A stretch of 64,000 nt of DNA from assembly GCF_963678635.1 (NCBI RefSeq), contig NC_087064.1, positions 62,055,548 to 62,119,547 on the forward strand, written 5' to 3'. The notes beneath the pieces were generated by a model. That model had not been told where the DNA came from, ran no database searches, and saw only the letters and a list, made by a program, of their open reading frames with translations. Every line of letters begins with the position of its first letter. Within the stretch, counting starts at the first letter, position 1. Made by a program: the position numbers and the translations under genes. Positions 20,101-27,110 of the stretch are shown one piece after another. The DNA comes from Symsagittifera roscoffensis (lineage: Eukaryota; Xenacoelomorpha; Acoela; Convolutidae).

Positions 20101-21141
20101 TTGTTCTAGTTTGTCTACTAGTTTTCGAAAATCTAAATCGGGTTCTCGAATTGACGAAGGATGGGATGCTCTCTTTTTTATTGCTATTTTCCTTAATTGT
20201 GATGTTAAGGTCATCATTAAGATTTCTGTCATCTTTGTGTTTTTATAGTCATGTGTATTTAATGAATATGCTTTTCGAACTAGTGTTTCGATTCGTACTG
20301 CTAATTGCTTGATGGTTTCGTTTGGTAATCTGCGAATTTCATTACATAAAACTCTTTGTTGTTGTTTGTTTCTTTCGGAGTCAAACATTTTTGAAAATTC
20401 TTGTGTAAATCTTTTCCAATTTGATTTTATTTCTATAGGCAATACTGAAAACCATTTTTGGGCTGCGCCATCTAGAGTTGTTTGTATTAACGCTGTGCGT
20501 CGATGTATCCAGTTTTGATGTAGTGGCGTATTAATTGGTTCAGGTCCTATATTTAAAATCAAATTTGCTGTGACTGCATTTAAATAGTCTTCTACAGAAT
20601 ATTCAGGGTCTGTTCCTGTGAATACCATTAAAGGTTTATTTGATGTTATTGATGATCCACCCATAAGGTATGGATTCATCGTCATTTGTAATGATTCTGC
20701 TGCATTTGGCATTTGAGAAAAATTTGAAAGTTGATTTCTTGTTATTTCGTGTTGTTGAAGATAATATGGGAGTGGTATTTCATTTTGCATTTGTGCTGGT
20801 TGGTACGAGTTTGCAATCATTGGGTTTTGTTGCTGAATTGGTTGAAAAGATTTATTAATTGGGTTTTGTTGTTGAATTGGTTGTTGAATTTGTGTATCTA
20901 TTGGTTGTGGAGAAAAAATTCTATGATATGTATGTGGTTTCTGTATTCCTTGTCCACGATATTCTTGATCATAGGGTGTAAATATATCTGGTTGTAAGAA
21001 ATCATCATCTGAGGATAAGTAATCCATTTGATAAGATGTTTGTTTTTTATTTTTATTTTGTTGAAAAAATGGATAGTTTTCACTACGATCCTGTGGAGGA
21101 TGTAAATTTGTTTGGAAATTTACTGAATTAGGTGGTGCCAT
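14191..21141 (-). CDS. gag-pol: Gag-Pol polyprotein, single frame, 2316 aa
   Basis: The order of domains is as follows: Gln/Asn/Pro-rich region (about 70-150); capsid-type retrotransposon Gag (about 165-355); zinc knuckle C412-C415-H420-C425 (CX2CX4HX4C); Asn/Arg/Ser/Tyr low-complexity RNA-binding-like region (about 480-640); aspartic protease DSGA at 799-802; RT with D1244 and YLDD at 1307-1310; RNase H D1456, E1499, D1526, D1571; integrase zinc module H1819-H1826-C1856-C1859; core D1891, D1951, E1987 (D-D35-E); GPY/F module with GPY at 2164-2166; basic C-terminus. All catalytic residues are present. There is no gag/pol frameshift or stop. The open frame continues upstream of ATG 21141 and overlaps the 437-aa frame by 22 nt; in copy 2 the two are one frame. 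Confidence 0.93.
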   Translation of the reverse strand: MAPPNSVNFQTNLHPPQDRSENYPFFQQNKNKKQTSYQMDYLSSDDDFLQPDIFTPYDQEYRGQGIQKPHTYHRIFSPQPIDTQIQQPIQQQNPINKSFQPIQQQNPMIANSYQPAQMQNEIPLPYYLQQHEITRNQLSNFSQMPNAAESLQMTMNPYLMGGSSITSNKPLMVFTGTDPEYSVEDYLNAVTANLILNIGPEPINTPLHQNWIHRRTALIQTTLDGAAQKWFSVLPIEIKSNWKRFTQEFSKMFDSERNKQQQRVLCNEIRRLPNETIKQLAVRIETLVRKAYSLNTHDYKNTKMTEILMMTLTSQLRKIAIKKRASHPSSIREPDLDFRKLVDKLEQAEITMKLEETENLKLQYVNRIETASTNINNIQESDTDLVEKITEILNIYEKHPNFKGKPSFKKWCNYCRRYGHSISECRQKQQDNQNKPQKYKEPNKSFYQYMKKDQNLPNKTVYSNNSSGKPLPNNTNYTRNQSPYNSSYRGRSPERRNTHNSSQNHYNRPNSRNNYSRSHSNTQRFVSRSNSQSRNNYYPNNQSRNSSYNRNRNYSNNRNRSYSNNRNQNYPNNQSRNNSYNRSNYNRPNNNYQNRSRNNSQNRHSSYNNRYRNYSQSPHRNNNNYNNSNNRHRSSTPKHQRHINQVQSNPETTSDPPGIDDTVTDTLQLNQINCGSSDSESDAENTLSINMIKVENDYEPVIYEEPFSSHIYENQSELLHNYYIEPVHSTPTTQKTNEINTTNQPNEKEKTKCLNTNHIYQNIQKEQPKEKIWTIPFLLESPKSKEFQPPDLEIDFLIDSGAESNIINIPTWNEIKTLHPKLTPLETSSKLATAQGSTLINYGKIQLFLLPTRTMEQNKILTKPFKQIFHITDIKHNIIGIPFISKYIPTINILNSKILIKDKYTKTKDTSLTFFQRLNKQPPFFSKFYPIYNQQRKHLKPLSGNIYNFSIKQVHQYDKKQNKQKFYMSDFEFKPIHKFFKITISSIKYLKNSNSDIISLHVYNNTPYQVTLPLGLLGYCETNATILPIHEKAYRVKNILQLLDICQSTILNEELSINNIISNENRNTDYFTKTPYFKPTFNISNYTENQQKFLTMFNFQHSQITQDEFEKLAKQLIKYSSVYATSKFDVGKISSSLHLPLKPDAVFKKQRASKVPIHLHDKVNRLLDILEQYNIISPVNKEEQPKGNTFINPVIILAKGESLKIVLDARYLNSLIDESKCNWPIEPIQVILTKINGKYFTTADMNSAYNQMPLDEQSRRLTQFVIGNQQYEFNRLFYGISIGPAAFSAFMNKIFRPLILKKNAITYLDDVFMQSQTKEEMFNVLEQYHQILQNENLKAAPDKSHFFLTKVKFLGHNIERKTITPLKSRIDAIQKLQPPTNKKKIQEFLGMLNFLSKYVYKMQLYLRPFYNILRQQNNFEWNIEHQARFEEIKKLLTEQISNTIPDSNQPFYAMCDASNFGIGAALLQSHNSTNKMNLISVNSRLFTQAELRLSTLMRECTAIIYTLTEYEFLILGSKHPTVLFTDHKPIIFLFTQKSNPNHRVYRFQLILRKFPNLHIVWTAGKNLALPDTLSRNTPPELLTRKTTVEIPKNIKFYLAENETSPRLECKYAVKTDVEQSQINNLQHFPLYLDCQNNHYEVDLLGTSTFKPIPYSQWIKNNTQQKRIKQYPPKKDHFPLIEKENLTDKINLSGPQTNDSKYTINQVFDLHDPLDTIPLSKLEIENIFLPPTETITISTLKQYQNLDPVIRQLKSWHKYKTKPIKADSTILGNKTLLRYFRKFNNTTINENTDLLEYKLNESTAPCLPLSMILIAFNISHTQNIKGHSGSEKTYSNFIQNFYFPNAPIWIKVLCNDCIVCQLNKPYPNQKQIAQKQDFKGQSLYFNHRISFDTKGPISPSSEGNSYIMVIVDAFTHYVALNPVPHCNAYYAYTTLYEHWIAKFGLPEILVTDNGTEFINNEIITLCHLYNIKHKPRTSHAPWTNGLVEGMNRSLQEYLRCTINGNDSRYTEWSADVKLFPLAYNSQITTSLGMSPYEMVFNQKPRKPIMFTANSHKNAQGYCQPNKDSICYNLPLHTHDEDHFHHPQILKLASGTHTEWILNRDKKHNEIYQKVTKKLLQRQNINEQINSRFTPASDLKIGTFVLIPNFNTQKGISKKLQPLRKGPYQIIAKPTNVTYKITDSDKKEIVQHRNNLLPYYPKEYALRELTQLYSFTGLKVIQNNPHTDNITKEQNDIHLGNQNTKSNTTKNNTKNLDQNTSQKERKNRKMTEQIIPQKQIDKSEHRESSRLRNQPRKNYKVFIPQSKILKKVEFQKQP

Positions 21142-22433
21142 TGGGTTATCCCAGTTTCGAGATCTTGTATAATTACTAAAATTTTTTCGTGGTTGATAAT
21201 TTGTTTTGATGGATGTGTGTAATTATAATTATGGTCTGCAAAGTTGTTTCTAGTGAACGTTTTGCGTGTTTTTGGCGGTATTGTCATGGGTCTGTATGTT
21301 TGGTAATCCATGTGTGAATATTTTGGAGCAACCGAAGGTTTAACGGTTGATTGTAATGTTACCAGTGTTTGTGAAGAATTTGTATTTCTTGGTGTTGTTA
21401 AGTTTGGACGTATTGGTGAAATACTTTGTTGTGTAGTTGTTGTGTGTACGATTTCTTCATTTATGAAGTGTGATGGTGTCTGGATATCTTGTTGAGTAAG
21501 ATTCCTAGTTCCATTGAGGTTTTCATTGTGTATGACTGTAGAGTTTAAACTATTATTTTGCATATCGGGTAAAAATGTATTATAGTTTAATGGTGTTGCA
21601 TCAATGGTTAATGGTATTACTCGTACATAATCTCTTACATAAGATATCGTACTTATTGCTTGACTTGAGATTGATTGTGGGAAGTTTATGAATGCGGGAT
21701 GAGACCATTCGGGGTCCCAAACATAGTCTGATTGTTCTGTGATGACAGTATCATCGTTTGAGTTTTGGGGTCTAAAATTTTTTCTTGCTTGTGAAATTAA
21801 ATCAATATTATGTGTGAAATAATCTATTATGAACCATGCCAAGATTTTTTGTAAGTCGTGTTTTGTATGTTGTGAAACTTCATCTTTCGTGAAATTTTCT
21901 TTAATTATATTTAGAAAACTAGAGAGTAGTGTGATTTCATGTCGTACTCTTATATGTTTAGATGTTTCTGTCGGTGAGACATTTGGTATCTGGATTTCGT
22001 TTTCTAATATCGAGATATAACTATATATTATCGCAAAAACTTCATTGGTGAATATGGAGTTTGCTCTTTGTGAGTTATGATATTGGATGCTTTTTATATA
22101 TTCTGAGAATACTTTTGAGAATTCTAAATCAAGGTCGTCTGTTTGAATTATATATTTACTGTGATTCTGGTTTGGTGAGCTGAATTCTATGGAGTAGATT
22201 CCGTATTGTTGTGTTAGGTTACATATATCTTTTAGATAGTGATCGATAATTTGTCTTTTGATTTTTACATCTGGGAACTCTGTTTTACATGGACTGATTC
22301 CGGGTTCAAACAAATTTAAGAGTAAATTTTTGCAGAATATATGCTGTCCTCTATCAGTGGTTGCATCTACGATAAAGGGGAAAATATCATCATCATCTGG
22401 ACTTTCTTCACCTGGGGTGTGCGTTGAGCTCAT
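21120..22433 (-). CDS. gag: N-terminal Gag region (437 aa)
   Basis: Starts MSSTHTPGEESPDDDDIF; ATG 22433 lies inside the end of ORF1 (26-nt overlap). It is the matrix-position part of Gag: acidic start, then about 300 residues of helical-looking sequence, then a Ser/Thr/Pro-rich linker. In copy 2 the same sequence runs in frame into the capsid region. Here four A residues stand where copy 2 has five (near 21180), which shifts the frame and replaces the last 28 or so residues. Either copy 1 is mutated, or this is a sequencing homopolymer error. No known matrix motif recognised. Confidence 0.75.
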   Translation of the reverse strand: MSSTHTPGEESPDDDDIFPFIVDATTDRGQHIFCKNLLLNLFEPGISPCKTEFPDVKIKRQIIDHYLKDICNLTQQYGIYSIEFSSPNQNHSKYIIQTDDLDLEFSKVFSEYIKSIQYHNSQRANSIFTNEVFAIIYSYISILENEIQIPNVSPTETSKHIRVRHEITLLSSFLNIIKENFTKDEVSQHTKHDLQKILAWFIIDYFTHNIDLISQARKNFRPQNSNDDTVITEQSDYVWDPEWSHPAFINFPQSISSQAISTISYVRDYVRVIPLTIDATPLNYNTFLPDMQNNSLNSTVIHNENLNGTRNLTQQDIQTPSHFINEEIVHTTTTQQSISPIRPNLTTPRNTNSSQTLVTLQSTVKPSVAPKYSHMDYQTYRPMTIPPKTRKTFTRNNFADHNYNYTHPSKQIINHEKILVIIQDLETGITQWHHLIQ

Positions 22434-22875
22434 TTTTTCGTTCGATGACTGTTAATATGTAATTATCAATGTGTCTAATTGGTTGATTCCAATTGTATAA
22501 ATGTACTGGTTTGTGTTTATACTGCTTTTTTATTCTTCTTTTTCCTCTTTTTGATGAATTTGAAGTTGTTTCTGAGTCAGAGAAATATAATTGATCGTGA
22601 ATTGGGCAATTTTTATCTATTGATTCTTTTAGTTTATAAAGTTCGTCTAAACTGTTGGTTTCTGATTCTGAAAATGCGTTTCGATTTTTTGAAAATCTTT
22701 TTCGTGTTATTTGTCTTTGTTTAGTTATTATTTTTCTCTTTAATGTTTGTCGTTTTGTTCTAATGTATCCAACTGTTTGTGTATGAGGTGTGATTACAAG
22801 GTCGTATTTTTTGTTATTTATTTCACAATTGTGTAAAACGATTGTTTGTTTATTTCCTAGGTTTTTAAATGACAT
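22408..22875 (-). CDS. ORF1: 155-aa strongly basic protein before gag
   Basis: A Lys/Arg-rich protein with basic clusters at about 39-65 (TKRQTLKRKIITKQRQ and onward) and 109-121 (KRGKRRIKKQ), an acidic-serine stretch between them (SDSETTSNSS) and a C-terminal YNWNQPIRHIDNY. Near-identical 155-aa proteins occur at 48783-49250 and 53159-53626. The composition suggests nuclear localisation or RNA binding; a post-transcriptional regulator or a nucleocapsid helper would fit, but no family is recognised. Ordinary gypsy elements lack a gene here. Its 3' end overlaps the gag start. Confidence 0.68.
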   Translation of the reverse strand: MSFKNLGNKQTIVLHNCEINNKKYDLVITPHTQTVGYIRTKRQTLKRKIITKQRQITRKRFSKNRNAFSESETNSLDELYKLKESIDKNCPIHDQLYFSDSETTSNSSKRGKRRIKKQYKHKPVHLYNWNQPIRHIDNYILTVIERKNELNAHPR

Positions 22876-23802
22876 AAGGTTTAGGATGACGGATGCAAAA
22901 GGTTGTTAAATGATTTCTATTTGCTTAAACTGTTAGTCCTTACGATTTTTTTGTTAGCCTAACCTGGGTCTATTTGTTCAGGGTTGGGGAGAAAAGTATA
23001 TCGATTCCGAAGAATGATTTTATACTTTCTCGTGGCTAGTATAAGCTAAGGTGTTAACTTACTTAATCTTACTTAAGGGTAGTGATTGTGTTCAGGGTTG
23101 GAGAATAGTAAATCGATCCACAGGGTTCAGGTATAATTAGAACGCGAGTAGTTCGTTAGATACTATTTTAAACTTACTAAGTCTAAGATTTATCCTGGGT
23201 CTGGTAAGAGGGGGGATCAAGTGAAGGATGAATAACCGAAGTTCTTCACTGTTTATCCTAATTTGAATGATTAGTTTTGTTCAAAAATTTCTATTAGTCC
23301 TGGGTTTTTAGAAAGGGTTGGATAGTGAATCGACGTTTGAGGTCGTTAGACACTCGTTTAGTGGGTGGGGGAGAACAAAGTTGTTCTTTTTGATCCAAGG
23401 ATAGGCCTTGATGATCAAGTTTTAAATTTAATTAAATAGAAAATGATTTAAGATCCAAGGATAAGCCTTGATGATCTGATTTTAAAATTAAGTGAATTTA
23501 AGTTTAAAATGTTTTAAATTTGTGTAAAGAATAGATTCAGTATTTTTATGATATTAGTGAGCTTATGATTGCTGTTATGTTTAGGCGATGAAGCTGGAAC
23601 AACAGGATGATTTATAATTACTAATCATTTATTGTCATGCTACTAATTTTTATTTTGATTTTTCAATAAATATTTTTCAAACATGTTTTGTATATTACTG
23701 CAGAATTTTGGAAAACGATCTGAGATCTTTTTATCAATCGTTATTGTATATTAATAATTTTGTTTAGCGCCTGAAATGATTTTGAAGATTGACTTCAAAA
23801 TT
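22876..23802 (-). promoter_or_regulatory. Leader between ORF0 and ORF1 with a three-times repeated motif
   Basis: About 930 nt without a long frame. On the plus strand GGGTTGG...(A)TAGTAAATCGAT-like motifs recur at 22981-23005, 23095-23117 and 23315-23333. Each is near a CCTGGGT box (about 22963, 23192, 23302), and two are followed by a shared TCGTTAGA-AC/TACT box. A sense-strand splice acceptor (TCATTTCAG|GCGC) lies about 35 nt after ORF0. Candidate roles are packaging signal, internal ribosome entry or splice control; none can be shown here. The layout is kept at 48.0-48.8 and 52.3-53.2 kb. Confidence 0.45.
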
Positions 23803-24036
23803 TTATGTTTGCAAATGAAAATCTAAATTCATTGCTAGTAGTATTCTAAATACAAAAGTTTGTTCTGGCTTTTGCCGAACTATCATATAACTATATGGTA
23901 AGTTTCTGCTTTGTCGTTTGTCGTCTCTGGTTCGAGGTCTTCTTCCAATTCCGGGTAGTTCTGTTATCGTTCGGAATATTGGCTCTGATCTATTGAGTCG
24001 TAGAGACATTTCGATTAAATTATTGTCGTATAACAT
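23803..24036 (-). CDS. ORF0: 77-aa leader protein, Arg-rich centre
   Basis: The first ATG-started conserved frame after the 5' LTR (ATG 24036, 87 nt inside). The centre is Arg-rich (GIGRRPRTRDDKRQSRN) and the end is LLAMNLDFHLQT. The frame is open upstream of the ATG through the primer-binding region into the LTR. Homologues of exactly 77 aa at 47678-47911 and 52054-52287 differ at about seven residues with no indel, which supports coding. Function unknown; it could be a short regulatory protein or a spliced first coding exon, given the acceptor just downstream. Confidence 0.55.
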   Translation of the reverse strand: MLYDNNLIEMSLRLNRSEPIFRTITELPGIGRRPRTRDDKRQSRNLPYSYMIVRQKPEQTFVFRILLAMNLDFHLQT

Positions 24037-24106
24037 TTTGTAAATGTTTTGTCTAAATTCTAATTTATTATTGGTTAATGCTAAGCTATTAAGGTCTTGT
24101 TCGAGA

Positions 24107-24121
24107 CTTATGGTCGCACCA
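24107..24121 (-). promoter_or_regulatory. Candidate primer-binding site
   Basis: Two bases after the 5' LTR the sense strand reads TGGTGCGACCATAAG. A TGG start at this distance is what a tRNA 3' CCA end would pair with. I cannot name the tRNA. Copy 2 has TGTTGCGACC at the same place, which weakens the match there. Confidence 0.45.
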
Positions 24122-24123
24122 GA

Positions 24124-24531
24124 TGAGTTATGATCGATGGGTATAACTCATAGAGTAATTTCGGATAGGGTACACCGTCTGCTCGTCACGCTATCTTATT
24201 TTCGGCCGGATAGATTCGTGCAACTTCTTAGTCTAATACCGATCCTAATCTTACTCTTATACTATCTAGTCTCAGGTTGTTTAACTAGTCTCTGCTAGGC
24301 TCAATAGATCTAGGGTATACTGGTTTATTGCGGCTGCTGAAGTACTCGGGAGAGTTCAACTAATTTCTAAGTTAAATTCAAATCTCTGGTGCTGAAATTA
24401 CAAGTAATTTCAGCACTTACAAATAAGTGGATTGTTAGTTAGATGGATCATGATTGGTTAATATTAAATACTTTACATTGGTAAAATATCTAATTTATCC
24501 AATCATAAAATGTAGTTTAGATCAGGTTCCA
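24124..24531 (-). repeat. 5' LTR of copy 1
   Basis: 408 bp, differing from the 3' LTR only by one missing CT. TG...CA ends; in sense orientation it starts TGGAACCTGATC and ends ATAACTCA. Same hairpin (24389-24416) and AATAAA. The flank at 24532-24535 is AATA, matching the left duplication. Confidence 0.95.
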
Positions 24532-24535
24532 AATA
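24532..24535. repeat. Target-site duplication AATA (right)
   Basis: Partner of 5643-5646. It marks the pre-insertion site, which would read TTTGAAAATATG once the element and one AATA are removed. Confidence 0.7.
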
Positions 24536-24840
24536 TGTTAATCAATTATTTCGGTTTCCTTGAATTCGTTGACAATTTTTTCATACTGCCTGTCGGGTAT
24601 GTTTTTCTTTGAGCTATTACGAGCTCTCATTTGACAGATTTCTAAGTAATAGCCCTTTGATTCATAAATAATATCCCTCAGTAGACCTTAGCTGAAAACA
24701 AGCAGAAATGTTCGAGAAAAGATGAAAAAAATACATCTAACTCGCAAATAAAAATGTTCTTTTGTGTGCCTTTTTGCTATAATTACGATCTGTGCATTGT
24801 AAAATTAGTCGCATCTGTTTTCTTCTTTATTTATGGCTAG
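24536..24840. other. Flanking sequence, nothing recognised
   Basis: No gene or repeat is supported before the tRNA-derived sequence. Confidence 0.3.
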
Positions 24841-24858
24841 TGTTTGTGATGGACAAAG

Positions 24859-24942
24859 CGTCCGTGGCTGAGTGGTTAGTGCGTGAGACTCATAATTGTT
24901 AGGTCGCTATTGGAAGTAGTTTCGAGTCCGAGACGTCGCCGA
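24859..24942 (+). repeat. tRNA-derived SINE head
   Basis: It has an RNA polymerase III A box (TGGCTGAGTGG, 24865-24875) and B box (GTTTCGAGTCC, 24919-24929) at tRNA spacing. The acceptor and T stems do not pair well, so it is not a working tRNA. A diverged second copy with the same upstream context (TGGCTAGT...) lies near 30271-30335, pointing to a dispersed SINE rather than a tRNA gene. Confidence 0.5.
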
Positions 24943-25429
24943 CTTTCTACTAGTCCGAGGCTTATTTTAACTTTTTATCGCTTTTTTAAAGAGCTCTGGA
25001 GCTGCTTTTTGTGTTCTGGCTAGTGTTTGCGAAGCGCAGCTTCGCCTCTATGTTCACTTTATTAAGCTGCTTTGCCGATTTCTTGCTAGTGTTTTTGCCA
25101 TTCATAAGGCCTTTTTGCAGCCATATTTTGTAGTAATGAGTTATATGGGTCAAATATCACGCTCGACTTTGTTTTGAAGCACCACACGATTGTTATTTTA
25201 TATATAAAATGAAAGTCGGAATGCGCTCTGGACGCAATTTTTAACTGAACACAATGCTTAAGAATTATTGGGAGACAATGTTCAAAAGGCTGTCGAGCGT
25301 AACGTTTAAGAATCATTCAGAGGAAGATGAACTTAATCCAACTTCAAGGCTAGACAATACCTGCCTAACTTTTTTTTCAAAATTTAGCGTTAACAGATTA
25401 ATTTCAGTCTGAAACGAATCACTTAAAAA

Positions 25430-27110
25430 CAGCAACATCCATGTAAATAAAGAAACTTTTTGCGAACCGATTCGGTCTATGAAATAAATTGAAATTATTC
25501 AAAGTTTCATAGCTTTAAATGCTTGCTTGGAAAAACTTTCAAGTTCGCGAACCGATTTAGTCCTCGAAATAACTGGCAATTCTTCGAAGTTTCATAGCTT
25601 GAATAGCTTGCTTCAAAAAACTTAAAGTTTTTCGCAAATTGATTCAATTTATGAAATAACTTGAAATATTTCAATGTTTCCTAGCTTTGAACCTTGCTTA
25701 GAAAAACTTAAACCTTTTGCGAACCGATTCATTCTACGAATTAACGTGAAAGAATTCTATTTTTTTTAGCTTGATTAGCTTGCTTAGAAAACTTATAAGC
25801 TTTCATTGTACTGATTCTGTTGATGAAATAACTTGAAGTATTTCAAAGTGGCCTAGCTCTATTAGCTTAAAAGTTTCGGTTACCTTGCTTTGACAAGTTT
25901 TTCGTGAACCGATTTGTTTAATTAAATATCTTGAATTATGTCAAAGTTTCATAGCTTGAACTGCTTGCTTTAGAAAACCTGAACTAATGGCAAAAACGAT
26001 TCGGTCGAAAAAGTAGCTGGGCTTTTTCGAAGTTCCTTGCTCCATTAACTCGCGCAAAACAATAATTCATAAACTAAAAAAAACGGGAAATCGTTTGGAA
26101 GGCGTCAACAGAAAACAGTTTGCCATCCGGTTCATTTTTTGAACTAACTTGAATTTTTTATAGTTTCATAGCTTAAACAGCTTGCTTAAAAAAATAATTT
26201 TTTCTCAAACTTTTCAAGTCTATGAAGTAACTGGAAATCATTCAAAGTTTCATAGTTCAATAGTTTGCTTTGAAATGCTTAAAACTTTCATATTTTAAAT
26301 AGCTTGCATAGAAAAATTTGAACCTTTTGCCAACTGATTCGCTCGATGGAACAACGAAGTATTTCAATGTTTTATCGCGTGAATAGTTTCCATATAAAAA
26401 CTTAAAGTGCAGCCATCCTATTTGCTTCATGAAACATTTTGAAATAATTCAATGTTTCATAGCTTGAATAGCTTACTAAGAAAAATTTTAACTTTTTGCC
26501 AACTGATTCGCTCTATGAAATAACGTTAATTTTTTCAAAGTTTCCTTGCTTTAATAGCTTGCCTAAAAAAACTATTTTTAGCGATTTGATTCGCTCGATG
26601 AAACAACGTGAAGTATTTCAATGTTTTGTCGCGTGAAAAGCTTCCATATAAAAACTTTAAGTTGCGCCATCCTAGTTGCTTCATGAACCATTTTGAAATA
26701 TTTCAATGTTTCATAGCTTGAATAGCTTACTAAGAAAAAATTTAACTCTTTGCCAACTGATTCGCTCTATGAAATAACGTTAATTTTTTCAAAGTTTCCT
26801 TGCTTTAATGGCTTACCTAAAAAAAACTTTTTTTTGCGATTTGATTCGCTCTATGAAACAACTTGAAATATTTCAATGTTTTGTCGCGTGAATAGCTTCC
26901 GTATGAACCCTTAAGCTGGTCTATCCGATTTGCTGCATGAAAATTTCATGGCTTGAATAGTTTGCTTAGAAAAAGTTCAATTTTTTGGGAACCGATTCGT
27001 TCTATGAAACGTAAAGTTTTTCAAACCGATTTACGATATGGCTTAGCTTGAAATAATTTAAAGTTTTTTTATGCTTGGATAGCTTGATCAGAACAACAAC
27101 TAATTTTTTG
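25430..27110. repeat. Diverged tandem repeat array, unit about 85-90 bp
   Basis: Roughly 18 imperfect units built on GAACCGATTCG-TCTATGAAATAAC...TTTCAAAGTTTCATAGCTTGAATAGCTTGCTTAGAAAAACTT-like blocks (consensus by eye). Within 26330-26880 three-unit blocks repeat at about 254 bp (for example CCAACTGATTCGCTCTATG at 26497 and again at about 26751), a higher-order structure. Old on the left, more homogeneous on the right. No coding frame. Confidence 0.75.

Larger units (their letters stand above)
5647..24531 (-). mobile_element. Complete giant Ty3/gypsy-type LTR retrotransposon (copy 1)
   Basis: An 18,885-bp element lies on the minus strand. Evidence: near-identical LTRs at both ends with TG...CA termini, a 4-bp target duplication, a candidate primer-binding site, and a Gag-Pol with protease, RT, RNase H, integrase and GPY/F module in gypsy order. 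Known animal elements of this class are commonly about 5-10 kb. The excess here comes from a 1.6-kb leader, extra ORFs before gag, about 6.6 kb of envelope-region and accessory frames after pol, and a 1.6-kb 3' region. The near-perfect LTR match means recent insertion, although gag and the envelope region carry small frame breaks. Confidence 0.92.

Noticed and set aside
22408-22433. Minus-one frameshift heptamer (A AAA AAT) at the ORF1/gag overlap
   Set aside because: The heptamer is there in the ORF1 frame, but a minus-one shift meets TGA at once and gag is in the other register, so it cannot link the two.
24859-24942. Functional tRNA gene
   Set aside because: The A and B boxes are good, but acceptor and T stems do not pair, and a diverged dispersed relative exists; SINE is more likely.
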